Source: Membranipora membranacea (Eukaryota > Bryozoa > Gymnolaemata > Cheilostomatida > Membraniporidae). Taken from it: a stretch of 64,000 nt of DNA. Position numbers and translations under genes: made by a program. Below, one piece after another: positions 48,976-60,155 of the stretch (position 1 is the stretch's first letter; the number at the start of each line of letters is the position of its first letter). The stretch is from the NCBI GenBank assembly GCA_914767715.1, contig OU612069.1:27897387-27961386 (forward strand), given 5' to 3'. A model generated the notes under the pieces. That model was not told where the DNA came from and searched no databases. It saw only the letters and a program-made list of their open reading frames with translations.

Positions 48976-49475
48976 ATGCCTTTAAAGTGTCCTGGTTGTG
49001 ACAAGAAACAAGCATCCTATAAAGAGGTAGGAAACACTGCGAGACTGCTGCCAAACTTCAGAAGCTTGCTAAAATGGGAGACTCCCAAAACTGTGTTTCG
49101 GTTAGACACCATAATCCTCTTACATGTCACATGTAACCTTTCCCAGTTCGCAGGTCGCTCCACAGCCGCTCATTGTGGTATAGGCATAGGGATAATAGGG
49201 GCTGGCATAACATAAAGTTAAAGCAAGGCATTGAGTCTTATGATCGTCAATGCTGTGGAGAGCTCCTACAGCCAACTGGACAAACTAGGACAACTCCTCG
49301 GTCACCCTGCCACATGTAGACAACCTTGCTGACCTGTTACCGCCTACTATTCAAAGGGATTGGGGCAACTGCTATGACATATTACCACAAGAAGATAAAA
49401 TTCAACCATTTGAGCGTCTCATGAGATTTCTCGAGAGTGGGGTTCTGGAAATGCTAGTAAAAACTCTACAGGTAA
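48976..49475 (+). pseudogene. Unassigned coding-like segment, possibly gag-like (copy 2)
   Basis: Homologue of 24452-24960: MPLKCPGCDKKQASYKEVGN, and later LPPTIQRDWGNCYDILPQED with FERLMRFLES before CTACAG|GTAAAT. Frame breaks are similar to copy 1. A Gag-like origin is a guess. Confidence 0.3.
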
Positions 49476-50959
49476 ATCTGAGAGTTCCATCGGCGCTTGC
49501 GGAATGCATAATAGTAACCAACAACCCCTAGCTTAATGTAGGAGTTTTCTTTCCATAAATGCCTTTGAAAGATATGACTTGTGCAAGATTCATAATGTAT
49601 GTATTAGGTGCTTGACTAAACGTGATCCCTGATCAGGCTTAGGTTTAAACGAGGCTGTGCTAAGAAAGCGAGAAAATAAAATGGGGCTCTCTGCATAATA
49701 TCACTGACAAACTATCATGACATCTGATTCTCAGCAGGGGTCCATCACAGCAGAATCCTACTGAAAGACAAGCCCAGCCACTCATCCTTAAAATATTATC
49801 GAAATCGTATTCAGACAGGCAGATTTCGAAATAGTTACTAATCACACTTTTCAACTGTAAAAAAAAAGGAGAAAGAAAATATTCCTGAAGTTATGGGGGA
49901 GAAATACAACACTGGTAGAAATGACTATAGAACTGATATGCTGTTATTCACATGCTTGCTATGATGATGGAGATGCCACAAGGTCTAGCGGCAATCATCC
50001 TAGCAATCCAACATCATCGGTGTGTAACTACCTTGTTGGGTTTGGAAACTTCTCAATAACCGTTGTGACCCAAGGGCCTGGTATGTGTTCACAGTTTTTG
50101 TATGGGTTACAATCGATAGCAGTCAACAGATGAGAGTCACTGCTGGTAGAAGGCAAAGTGGTCTCCGGTCATTACCTTTTTACATATCAAATCAGCTGCT
50201 GTCCAAATCATTGGAAGTGAATTTGACTACTGTATGACAGAGAGTGAGAATGAACTGATGACGGCCATGGAAAGAGCTCCTCCTATCATTTGTCCAAACA
50301 GCTTCTTTCAACAGAATGGCAGTAGCTGATCTGCTCCTCTCACAGGCCTATCTGTCCCCTGTTACAGAAAAACAGAAGAGCATAAACTCTGACATCCCCT
50401 TCTTGAAGGACACTAACGACCTTCAGTTCAATATTATTGTTTTGTAAGTTGAGTTAGTGAAATACACACATCACACTGCTCTGATCACCTTTTCTTTATT
50501 CTGTTTATTGCGTTAACGCCTTAGGCCCTACATCAAAACCGCTCAACACCTACCTCTGAATAAACCAACTGCTATCAGGCAACTTATAACAATATAAGAA
50601 GATAGCTGATCACTAAAGAAGCACAAGTGTCGGCCAGCAAAATACCGAAGCTGTATCAAAGACTACCTTGTGAAAGACCTAACTTCATCGGTACGGAAAT
50701 CTCAAAGTTCATCCTTGAAATCGCCAACCAGTAAAGCAACATTAAAGTCAGCTTTCAAGTTTGTATCATCATCCCCCCTGCCTGCATCATCACAGGCTCC
50801 AAACCAAGAACTATTCCTCTTCAAGCAGACATCCCTATATCTTTAATGGACCCAACCCACATGCTGGATGACAACGATATTAATATGGCATTAACCCTTA
50901 TGCAAAGGCCAAAGTTGATTTGATTGATTTATTACTTCTATTAAAATTTCTTTCCTAGG
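49476..50959. other. End of duplication and unique sequence
   Basis: Homology ends at 50195. The next 250 bp read as AAVQIIGSEFDYCMTESENE in one frame, ending at a stop near 50330. They could be an exon continuing from the duplicated part, but no family is apparent. The rest shows no signal. Confidence 0.45.
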
Positions 50960-51355
50960 ATGGCCACTTTCAAGAGACCAAGTTATAGCAGTGACAATGA
51001 GTTATCTGATGATATGAGCGCATATAGAAGAGGACATCATCAGCCTTCCTTACTTTCCCTTTCAGCCCTCCGTCCTTTGTTAACCCCTCCCCTGGATGTT
51101 GATTATTGCCCTGGCGTCTACTCCCGGTTCAATGTTGGGCATCTCACATTGCCAATGTTGAGAATATGCCCGATACAACTACACACAAACCGAAAGCTTC
51201 AAGTTCTAAATCTTGCAAAAAGGAGCAGAGAGAAAAGAAAAAGCTCAAACGGAAAGCAGGAGGTAGACTTTGGAAAGAAAAATGGGTATTTTTTTTTTTT
51301 TCTAATTTTTATTGTGTTGTTATGTATTGTGATCACTATACTGGTGCTTGGGTAA
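50960..51355 (+). CDS. Unrecognised 131-codon ORF
   Basis: Starts MATFKRPSYSSDNELSDDMS just after a TTTCCTAG acceptor-like site. The first half is hydrophilic, the middle Lys/Arg-rich (RSREKRKSSNGKQEVDFGKK), and the end is a hydrophobic stretch (FLIFIVLLCIVITILVLG) that could be a membrane anchor. The T-run before that stretch makes the last part doubtful. In the +1 frame a second Lys-rich stretch (SSSKSCKKEQREKKKLKRKA) is also open, so the true frame is uncertain. No homologue was recognised. Confidence 0.25.
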   Translation: MATFKRPSYSSDNELSDDMSAYRRGHHQPSLLSLSALRPLLTPPLDVDYCPGVYSRFNVGHLTLPMLRICPIQLHTNRKLQVLNLAKRSREKRKSSNGKQEVDFGKKNGYFFFFLIFIVLLCIVITILVLG

Positions 51356-52514
51356 TGATGTCTAAGAGTTCATTGGGTTGAAGTACTTATAATAAAAGGT
51401 CAAAGTTTTCTGTTGTTCTCCATAATAACCAAAAAAAAAAATTTTTATTTCAACAACAGACTTGGAAGTATCATAAATGTATGGTAACAAGGCTAACTTT
51501 TTACACTTATTATGTCAAATGTTTCAGTGACACAAAGGCAGTATAAATGTTTTGTTAGTTACTCCATTCACCTGGAAATCACATCAGAGAGATGGTAAAG
51601 GATGCAAGGAGGGGTTTGTTATGTGTGATGGGACAAATAACTTTGTCAGAGGATTTGTAGGCAACATCTCCAAATTTTGTAAGCCTCCAAATTTTGAAGG
51701 CAACGCCAAGAGCTGGCTTCAGACGAGCCTCCTACTAAGAAAATTGTGCTGACAATGAATGTTTAAGACCACAGTAGACATCAGCAAAACTCTACCCAAC
51801 AATGATGACAGTACCTGGCATAGAGCATGTGAAATAGTCAAGATCGTCAAGCACGTTCATGACATGACTGCTGGCATGATGGCAACTGTCCGTACCGTGA
51901 GCGTTACACATATGAAAGTTCCAGCCATTTGTTTATTCACCTTCTGAAGCTGGTAGAGGAGCCAAACACCAGAATATCCTTTGTCGGCTATGATTGTGCA
52001 TGTGAGTTTGTGCCGTTTCTGAGAAAATGGTGGTCCAAATGGTGGAGCCAAGGAATGCTGGTTATGAGGAATTTGCAGGTATTAAAAGGACATATGACTT
52101 AATCTCCCTTGATGATGATTTTGTTTTTCTAGTAGTTTTTTTTTACTTGTTTCTTGTTGGCTATATTTTATCATATCATTCAATATCATTATGTGGGTGG
52201 ATATCTAGATGTTCATGACTCACTCTTGAGCAAGCAAATGGTCACTTGTATCTTTGTATCAAGAGAGAAATACATGTATGATACAACTGAATTCAAAACT
52301 CTAAAAAAGAAGTATGATTGAGAAAAGCTTTCATTTAAAAAATTTATAACATTGTTCAGTAATGTAGAGCAGGATAGGAGACTCCTTCCCAGTAGATGTA
52401 GTAGTACAGTACTGTATTAAATTATAAAATAAATTATCTATTCATGCATTTCAGCCAGAACTTGTAATTAATTAATGCTGGAGTAGGCCTAACATTTATT
52501 TACTTGTTTTACAG
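51356..52514. other. No gene recognised
   Basis: AT-rich, with A-runs near 51430. Short frames at 51552-51752 and 51759-51947 carry no motif. Confidence 0.55.
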
Positions 52515-52683
52515 ACGATCTTCCTCAACAGCAGAAGAAGTGGCTTAAATTGAGGGACTCGTATTATCAGGCAAAGAAGAGACTAAAGAATAAGACAGCG
52601 AGTGGGGCTGGTGCTGTCAGAGAGCCCACATGGCATCTCTGGAACGAAATGACCTGGATGGATGACCACATGACAGTGAATGT
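52515..52683 (+). CDS. MADF/Myb-SANT-like domain exon
   Basis: After TTGTTTTACAG the frame reads DDLPQQQKKWLKLRDSYYQA, KKRLKNKTASGAGA and WHLWNEMTWMDDHM, ending at GAATGT|GTGAGT. 'W-x-x-LRD-x-Y-x-x-x-K-x-x-x...SG...W-x-x-x-x-M-x-x-x-x' matches the second half of the MADF domain, a Myb/SANT-like DNA-binding fold found in Adf-1-type regulators and in Harbinger-associated proteins. The first helix should be encoded by an upstream exon that was not found. It could be host or transposon-derived. Confidence 0.5.
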
Positions 52684-53899
52684 GTGAGTACTTTTTCACC
52701 TATTGTATAATATATAAGAACATGAGGATATGATACGCAAGTCAAATTACTTTAAACAATTATCAAGGCCTATTAAACTAGAACTGAATCAGGGATGCCA
52801 GGCTGCTCATTCCTGAAGATCATGATACATATAAAATGGAATAAAGGGAAGCTTCATGGTGAATGATGATAAGCGTCGAGCAACCGAAGAGCTTATGAAA
52901 GCTGAGATAGTGTAGCCTTATAATTGCAAGCCCTGACAGCTCTCATAAGGCATCGTGTCATTAACCCCTAACATATCATTTCAAAGTTGTAAGCTAAAAA
53001 ATTTTGGTGATTATAAAATGTGGGGAAAAGTTTTCACTGCTAGACTTAGGATTAAAAAGAGGCGGGAAGCTGGGAAAGCACCCAGGTTCCCATCAATCTT
53101 ATGTGGGACATGCTGCTGATAAGAGTTATATAGATATATAATATAGAGATATAATAATAATAAATCACCAGGTTGAGTACATCTCTTTTGTGAATGATAC
53201 GAAGAAGCACTCATTTCTACATAAAATATTTGGATTGTTTAAAACATAAAAACATAATCATGTTCGATACAAAAATAACACGGGCTTGTTTATTGTGCGA
53301 TATCCTGTAAATAATCCAATGTGTTTTTATTCAGAGGATCTGCACGTATATTACTGATTGAGTACAGAAACAATGTGGCCATATATGCCGGGGGGGGGGT
53401 GCTGCCTATAACTCCTGCCTCCGCAAATACTGTTAAATTTTAGTACTCTTATCCTTGTATGCCTATGTGAGTCCTTTGCAAAATCTAGTAGACATTATCA
53501 TAGTCATCTGCGATCTCTAAAAGTGTACGATCCTACAAAAAAAATACAAATCATTATCACTCGATCAATGGATATTATCATTGAAAGAGTTGGCAAGCTC
53601 TGGTAAAAATTAAATTGGAATTCATAAAACATCTTTAGCACCATCAAGGAAAAAATGATTTCCTATGTTTTCAGCGTTTGCTTTAACTAAAAAATTGCCC
53701 TTCTGTCGACTAGACTGTCTATACTGTGACGACTGCCTCTCAGAGACTTACGTGTAGAGCTGGTGCCTACAGTCACTGGGTAACTTCGTAAAATCAATTC
53801 GATAAAGCGATTCACTGAAAATTCTGAACTCAGTAATGGCTATGGAATGGAATGGATACTAAAACAATCCACCCTTCGGCTATCCGCTGATCCCACTCA
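52684..53899. other. No gene recognised
   Basis: AT-rich. A poly-G run sits near 53389-53398. Nothing else stands out. Confidence 0.6.
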
Positions 53900-54320
53900 C
53901 TCTGGGTACTACATTTAAAATGGACTGATAATACTGACCACATTTTTCGCCGATTGAAAAGCAGATTTTATGCATTGTCTAAGTTCAAATCTTTTTATCC
54001 GTCCAATACTCAATGTGAGTGTTTTGTGCAGTCTCTTATATTACCGATTTTATTATAGGAGGAGAGATCTCAATTATTATCTCCTTTTTCTACCTCATAC
54101 TGCTGTGACATTCCTAATCTGATCTCAGACCGAATTCTTAGTACTGCAGTAAATTTTATTAATGACGAAGACCATATTTTTCACAAACATTATGTTCCCG
54201 TTAGGAAAGCATTTTTATCAGCTAAGGGCCGCCCTACTCGTTTTTTAAACAGTTTTATACCTTTTAGTATCAGACTCCTAAATGATAATGCCTACTTACA
54301 TTCACAATTATTTTGCTTCA
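53900..54320 (+). mobile_element. Non-LTR retrotransposon 3' fragment
   Basis: Plus-strand frames read WTDNTDHIFRRLKSRFYALS then KFKSFYPSNTQC. After a stop they continue PNLISDRILSTAVNFINDED, and AKGRPTRFLNSFIPFSIRLL before the end. 'W-x-x-H-x-x-x-I-x-x-RL-x-x-LR' and 'RF-x-NSF-PF-IRLLN' are typical of LINE reverse-transcriptase C-terminal regions. It is a short, decayed 3' piece followed by a GA-rich tract. Confidence 0.5.
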
Positions 54321-54372
54321 TCATTGATGAACAAGCAATAAAACAATCTCTCAGTCTCAGTTCTAGTCAATT

Positions 54373-54482
54373 GGGCGAGGGAGAGGGAGAGGGAGAGGGA
54401 TTAGGGATTAGGGAGAGGGAGAGGGGAGGGGGAGGGATTAATAAAGAGGGAGGGAGGCGGGGAGGGAGGCGGAGGGAGAGGA
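54373..54482. repeat. GAGGGA-rich low-complexity tract
   Basis: Purine-rich repeats of GAGGGA/GGGAGG with interspersed GATTAGGGATTAG. Likely slippage DNA at the end of the preceding LINE remnant. It does not match a telomere repeat. Confidence 0.85.
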
Positions 54483-55029
54483 ATAAGGCATAATAGTACA
54501 CAGAAAAACTCTCCTAGGTCGGCCCGCTCTTTTACTGAACCCTCAGGATAATCTCCTCCATTTCGTAACAAGGCTGTCGACAGAAAACCCTCATTCTCCA
54601 TTCTGTACCTGTTGTTATGATAAAAGATACTCTTAGTCATGTACCCGATGTACTACCGACTGGAAATCATTTAGTTTAAGTTGCGATATGCTTTCTTACC
54701 AAACAAGAGGCTATGTCCGGCCTAATGGACCAATTACTTTATTTATAAAAACACTAGGAGATGTTTCAGGTGGGATGCTATCAGTTTCAAAGGTTGGCCA
54801 AGGGTACTTACTTTCTCCTTTTCCATGCCTGCTTCCATATCCCTGGACTGTCCACAATCACGCTTACATCCGGTCTGTACTCTCTTGTCTTTTTTAATAC
54901 AAATCACTAAAACATAAACCAAATCGAAATATAAGCTGATAAGGGCTTTTGTAAATTTACAAATATGGCAAAGCTCAGAGCCAAGAAGGTGAACTGTTTT
55001 TTTGTAGAGCTCTAGTATCACAGTTGGGT
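54483..55029. other. No gene recognised
   Basis: Possibly 3' intron of the minus-strand transporter gene. No further transporter exon could be supported. Confidence 0.5.
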
Positions 55030-55484
55030 GACCACCATATTCGACTGTGATTGCTGTACAGAAAAACACAGCCACTGTGTCTCCGACCTTCCAGATCCAG
55101 TAATAACAAGCGTAGAGCTTCCTCACTTCTTTTCTACTTGTCATCTGACAAACAATTAAAAAAATATTACCTTTTTGGATTAAAAACATAAAAATTCAAA
55201 TAAATATGCATTACCTTAAAGTCTTGCCTATAATAACACATGCTTTTCCTTCTCATATACATGTCAAACTAAGAAAATTGGTCTTATTGCAGAAGAGCAA
55301 ATGCTTTTAAATTTTACGGAAATATATTTTAAAAAACGTTCTCTTGTAATTTCATTTTAGCCCATAAGTGATTGCCAAAGTTAGAGTTTTGTCTATAATT
55401 AGTATTTGGTTCAGACAGGCGGGACCAACCTGGTCTCCTGCTAATCCAGGGATGATTGAGTCCTGTGAAGACTGAGCACCAGAT

Positions 55485-55899
55485 CAGGGGCGTATATTCT
55501 AAAAAATTTCACTCACTGACTTTTTAGAGATGAGCATAATGATCGGGCGCAGCCCGATCCACACGCCGTAGGCGTGGCGGGGAGGGTGTGGGAGGGGCGC
55601 TTGAGCGCCCTCCCACCACGGAAATGTTTGCATATCGGTAGCAAAATAGTGCAAGTAGAGAGGTATTTCAATAGCTCACTGAGCTGTTGGGTACTTTCAG
55701 AAAACAACTCAATAGCAGTAGAAGATTACGGTAAAAATGCTCCAGTTATAAAGCACCCATTTGAAAAAAAACTGACCTTGTTGGGATTCGAACCCACAAC
55801 AATCTGATTAACAGTGATTATTAGGCAGCCGCTCTACACACTGAGCTATTCAGCCACTCACGGATATCTGTGGGCCGTGAGTGCTAATATACGCCACTG
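55485..55899 (-). mobile_element. hAT-type MITE with internal tRNA-like module
   Basis: Terminal inverted repeats begin CAGGGGCGTATATT at one end and CAGTGGCGTATATT at the other, a hAT-style start. A perfect 8-bp target duplication CACCAGAT flanks it (55477-55484 and 55900-55907), the size expected for hAT. There is no transposase. Inside, on the minus strand, lies a tRNA-like segment (55773-55855), then about 150 bp of AT-rich sequence, then three GC-rich hairpins (55541-55559, 55562-55576, 55588-55616). It is inserted within a coding exon of the POT/SLC15-like gene. Confidence 0.85.
55773..55855 (-). ncRNA. tRNA-like module (A and B box) inside the MITE
   Basis: Minus strand: TAGCTCAGTGTGTAGAGC matches a type 2 internal promoter A box with D-arm pairing (GCTC/GAGC), and GGTTCGAATCC matches the B box and T-loop. 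The acceptor ends do not pair, the anticodon arm is too long, and the T stem has only four good pairs. So it is a tRNA-derived promoter module as in SINEs, not a working tRNA. Confidence 0.7.
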
Positions 55900-56463
55900 C
55901 ACCAGATATAATGCAGACAACCATCAGGTAAACAAGCATCATCCCGTCTGAGTCCAGATAGCCCATTGCTCTCAGAGGATCAATAGAGCAGTATAGATAC
56001 CCTCCGCCTGAGTAGTTCTGATGTTTGATTGTATAGTTAATATTGTGCGGCAGCTCAAACATCAATCCAGATATGTATCAAAACCTACCAGACAAACGCA
56101 ATATCAAATCTAGAGAAAAGAAAGCTCACTATGTGTACATACCATAAAACTCTCCTTTCTCAATTAATCAACTAATCAAGCTTAAAGATTCACAATATTG
56201 CAGAGTCATTCGGACAATTTTTGTATGGCACTTCTAGTATTTCAATATGTTGTACACGAAGATTACAGCTTTTGTTAACTGAGAAACTAGTAGTGTCAGC
56301 TCCTTTGTGGACTTTACTTATTTTAGGTGCTCATCCGATCCATGTTAGTACTGTCGCACAAAGAAGCATTCTGGTTTTTCTTATCCAGGCATCAGTAATA
56401 AGTCCACAAATAAGTGCACCTAAGTTCATGATGATGTGGGAGGCTATATTCACCGATAGTATC

Positions 56464-57870
56464 CTTCAAAGATATAATGTAATGGATGAGCAAGCGTTTA
56501 ATAACCTACAATCACTATGATCCCATGCTTCGACGAGTTGTTCGCTACCAAATAGGAACTGTGGCGATCCTCTCGTCTAAGTTGCCACACTGGTAACACA
56601 GTGTAGTTAAGGTCAGATCTGTGGCTTTTTTTGCATCATATAGACTTCAATGGAGATTAACCCACCTGCGAAAATTTGAGCAGTTGTTGTCCGATTTGGA
56701 TATTTGAGCTATCATTTGAAAGGTTTTTCAATGGGTCATTGTACATTTTGTCTTTCATGAGGGTTTACCAAAAATTTAATCACGTTTTGGGGAAAAAGGG
56801 CATTTTTAGGGTAAAAAAAACATGCCTTTAACCCACCTGATTTAATTTCTTTCCTAATGAACTCATTACTATGGATTTTTCTCAGATGGTAGTAAACATA
56901 TTTATCTTCTGTACATCTTTAAACTTATGTCATTTGGTTCCATAACAGAGGTGTTACAGGCTTTCATAGGTGGCCAACATCCATTTTTCACGATACATTT
57001 TCTAGCCATTAATTTTGCAATGATAGTTTAAATTGTAGCACGCCTGCCTTATGAATGCAGTATATGTTATAATTGAAGCGGTGTGTTTATTCATGGTCCA
57101 TTGAGCACTTGTTGATCACGGGGGGGGGGGGGGGGGTTCACTAAAATGCGGAAATGCGGAATTTCTCTTGAAAGTACGCGTTAGCACGCGTGTTTCTCAG
57201 TTTTACGATGAAATGACTAAAATGCGGCAATTTGGAAAACACATTCTAATTGGTTAATTGAATCCCACCAAGCCAATCAGGGGTAGTCATCGCATTTTCT
57301 GCCTAATCCAAAACATGGTCAGGATTTTGGTTGATGCCTGGTGGTGTTCTTCACGAAGAAGCTCTGTAAAGCTGCATACTCTACTCTGCTAATGAAGACT
57401 ATACTGCTGTAGTGTTTTCCTTTCCAGTCTCAGCAAGTTTCAGGTAACAGTTTCCATCCTTGTATAGTAGTAGCACTCACTAATTTAGCTAACTCCAGAT
57501 GCCTATGGCCTATACCTTGCTTGGAAAGGACTAGGATGGGTGACCAATGTCCATGATCATGATCATGGACATTGGCAAAGTATACATGCTTGTTACTCCA
57601 GATGCCTATGACTTTACTGTAGGTATTACTATTACTACTACTTACTCAGCTTACTGGTTACAAGTCTAGTAGCCTTCCCACTCACTGAACTAAACCATTA
57701 CACTGCTGTTATATACCAACACGTTGCACTTACTGAAGTCAGTGCTGTATTGTGTGCTTAAGTAAACAAGAATATTGAATCCACAATATGAAAATGAAGA
57801 TGGCATAGCTTTGTCTGTGTATGGCGGTCTGCTAATTTCAATCCATATCTCAATATTTTGTTGGATGTAG
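56464..57870. other. No gene recognised; poly-G run and palindrome
   Basis: A plus-strand frame at 56221-56520 is antisense to the transporter exon. A poly-G run lies at about 57120-57136. A perfect 32-bp palindrome is listed separately. No other feature is supported. Confidence 0.6.
57544..57575. repeat. Perfect 32-bp palindrome
   Basis: The sequence reads identically on both strands from CCAATGTCC to its inverse with no spacer, centred on ATGATCATGATCAT. It stops abruptly at both sides. No obvious parent element flanks it. Confidence 0.95.
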
Positions 57871-58308
57871 GTCCCTGTGGTTGCTATTGATGACAAAAGA
57901 GAGATAACTGCTCTGTTGACTATATCAATGAGTGGAAGGTTACTCCCACCCCAGCTGATCCATGCAGGGAAAACCCCACGCTGTCATCCTCAATATCAGT
58001 TTCCTGAGGATTGGTCTGTAACACACAGTGACAGTCACTGGAGCACTGAAGCAACAATGCTGGAGTACTGCGACAGTATCATAAAAGCATATATATACAA
58101 ATGCAGAGATAATCTCAATAATCAATCCAAAAAGGCATTGGAAATTATGGATGTTTTTGCGAGTCACCGTACACAGTCTTATAAAGATAAGTTACTCTCC
58201 ATGGGTTGTGAGTTTATTTATGTCCAGAGGTTTCCGGCTAGCTGGCATAACAGCATGTGCATTGGTTACCGGGCCCGCAACGAGAAGGTGTTCATATCCA
58301 CTTTATGA
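57871..58308 (+). pseudogene. pogo/Tigger (DDE_1) transposase fragment
   Basis: After TTGGATGTAG the frame reads AIDDKREITALLTISMSG, LLPPQLIHAGKTPRCHP, EATMLEYCDSIIKAYIYKC and ALEIMDVFASHRT. This follows the middle of pogo-type DDE transposases, which cut and join transposon ends; the second catalytic Asp lies in IMDVFASHRT. The usual third acidic region (LQPLD) is not recognisable: after FIYVQRFPASWHNSMC the frame diverges and stops. N-terminal helix-turn-helix exons and the first catalytic region are missing. It is a broken fragment, distinct from the gene at 61343. Confidence 0.65.
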
Positions 58309-58957
58309 ATAAGATTTACTCACACAAAAGTGTAAACTTGATCGATAACAATATACAGCAGCACTGTATGGACTGTAAATAGTTTTATAAGAGTTCTTAA
58401 AACAGTGCAGTTTTAGCACTTTTAGCAGATACTGTACAGTAAACACGTTTGTTTTCTTGAAATAACATGATTACTACCACAGGTACATGTATGTGAAATA
58501 AATGTTTACCAATGTAATAAGTAAACACTTAATTCATCTCCTTGTTCAGTAATTAGTATCAGACTCAGGGATTGGAGTTGTCTACCCTCCTGACATGAGC
58601 ACATAATTTTTGTAAGCAGCAGCTGTTTTGTGATTGTAACTACAACGGTTACTAAGGAAGTACAGTAGTGAGTAGGTACCTATTGTGGTAAAGGCACTGT
58701 ATAGCCTGGGTTTTCCAACAAAATGAAAGTTCTGCTGAACACTGATCAAGACCTATCTATATTTTTATGTTATGAATCTTAGAGACTGAGGCTAGGTCAA
58801 GGTTATATTTATATGAAAAGAAAGATTTTTTTCTTTCATACATTCATTCATTTCCCATGAAATATGGACAAGAAACAACAGGGTTTATTTAGGTTCTTTA
58901 AAAGGTTAGTATTCATCTCTATTCCATGATGGGGTATGTGTTTACTTACACTTAGCT
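58309..58957. other. No gene recognised
   Basis: Spacer between the pogo fragment and the LINE. AT-rich, no coding signal. Confidence 0.6.
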
Positions 58958-60155
58958 GATAAAACTGTCAAATGGATTTTTTCATGGCTCCAGGGCCGCC
59001 TTCTCTCAGTTTGTGTCAATAATGTCAAATCGGCCACTAGACATGTGACCTCAGGAGTGCCCCAAGGCTGTGTATTAGGACCATTGTTATTTAATGTGTA
59101 CATAAATGATATGCACTCTGCGGTAGCCAACAGCGTGCTCAAACTATATGCAGATGATTCCTTGTTGTACAAACCAATCACAACACCTGCTAATTCTTGT
59201 TTATTTCAGAATGACCTAGACCATCTTATAACTTGGGCAGACAGTTCCCAGATGAAGTTCAATATAAAACAATGTGAGCATATGACAATTCAACGCTCCA
59301 CTGTAAATCCTCTGGTGTCACAACACAGCATGAATAATGACCCCTTACAATGTGTTGACAAAGTACTATACCTTGGTGTCACGATTGACAATAAACTGTC
59401 ATTCGATCAACATATAATAAACATTTGCTCAAAAGCTAATAAATCATTACACATGCTGATGCGCTGTCTAAAAAAGGCTAAAAGTAAAACCAGAGCCATA
59501 GCTTATAAAACAGTCTGTCGCCCTATACTAGAATTTGCGACCCACACCTGGTCTCCATTTAAATTGAAAAACATCAATATCATAGAAGGTATAAATAGAA
59601 AGGCCTTCAGGTGGACACACTGTAAGAGAAAACGAGACCATATTACTAAGCTCATGACACAATTTAATTGGGACACCCTTGCACAAAGACGTGTTAATGC
59701 AGACCAAAAAATGTACTTTCGTATGCTTTCTGGTAGTGCTGCTATAGACCAAGATCGGTTCTCCCTTTATTTTGCCGAGTCTCACAATACCAGACATGGT
59801 GCTTTTAAGGGCAATATCAAAACCAAAACTGCCAAACATTCATATAAACATCGCATCCATAAACTTTTCTAATCATTCTAGCTGCTTTGCCTAACTGATT
59901 ATAAGCACTTATCACTGATTCTACTTCATAACATCTGAAGCTGTGCTGTGTATATTTATTTATTTTTTTTTTTTTCTTGGCAGTAGCTAGCTATTGATCT
60001 TTGAATCAAAGCATTGACTATTTTTTTATCTCGTAGACAAACTGGTTTTCTTCCTTGCTACTGATAATTTAAACAATTGTTCATACACGACTGCATCTCG
60101 ATAAAGGAGCCAAAGCGCTCCGAGTGAGATTAATTAGATGAGAGATGAGAGATGA
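58958..60155 (+). mobile_element. Non-LTR retrotransposon, C-terminal half of reverse transcriptase
   Basis: The open frame from 58958 to 59872 reads DKTVKWIFSWLQGRLLSV, TSGVPQGCVLGPLLFNVYIN (motif B), LKLYADDSLLYK (catalytic YADD), LGVTIDNKLSFDQHI, and CRPILEFATHTWSPF with a C-terminal tail ending SYKHRIHKLF. 305 codons are uninterrupted. The N-terminal endonuclease and the motif A region are missing, so the copy is 5' truncated. The 3' UTR runs to about 60155 and ends with three GAGATGA repeats, a common LINE 3' end. It resembles CR1/jockey-type elements, and it is different from the LINEs at 35832 and 53900. Confidence 0.82.

Larger units (their letters stand above)
35607..50195. repeat. 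Segmental duplication, copy 2 (direct repeat of 14163-25675)
   Basis: Same order and orientation as copy 1. It is about 3 kb longer because of a LINE (35832-37866), an extra P-like spacer and neighbouring DNA (39420-41235) and a 226-bp foldback (48183-48408), partly offset by deletions. Right edge at CATATCAAATCAG (50195), after which CTGCTGTCC is unique. Confidence 0.95.
55030..56463 (-). pseudogene. POT/SLC15-type peptide transporter, 5' half, split by a MITE
   Basis: Three minus-strand exons. About 56463-56335 reads NIASHIIMNLGALICGLITD then AWIRKTRMLLCATVL, like the second helix and the following G-x-x-x-D-x-x-x-G-[KR] loop of proton-coupled oligopeptide transporters. About 56070-55900 plus 55476-55430 reads YLDSDGMMLVYLMVVCIISG and, past the insert, QDSIIPGLAGDQ, the family's conserved G-x-x-DQ loop, ending at GACCAG|GTTGGT. 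55144 to about 55030 (after TTTGTCAG) reads SRKEVRKLYACYYWIWKVGD, matching the usual 'FYW-x-x-N-G' next helix. The MITE at 55485-55899 sits inside the middle exon and adds a stop after 15 codons if not removed. C-terminal exons are not found nearby. A related 3' end lies at 3.4-4.1 kb on the same strand. Confidence 0.6.

Noticed and set aside
54373-54482. Telomere-like repeat
   Set aside because: TTAGGG-like words occur only by chance within a GAGGGA tract; there is no regular 6-bp telomeric period.
55773-55855. A functional tRNA gene
   Set aside because: A and B boxes are good, but acceptor and anticodon arms do not fold and the segment is inside a MITE.
3359-56463. A single 53-kb transporter gene joining the minus-strand exons at 56-55 kb and 4.1-3.4 kb
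   Set aside because: The middle exons were not found and other genes and duplications lie between. Two paralogous fragments are simpler.
59045-59872. Start codon at 59045 for the LINE reverse transcriptase
   Set aside because: The codon is GTG within the RT frame and the frame stays open upstream, so the true start was lost by truncation.
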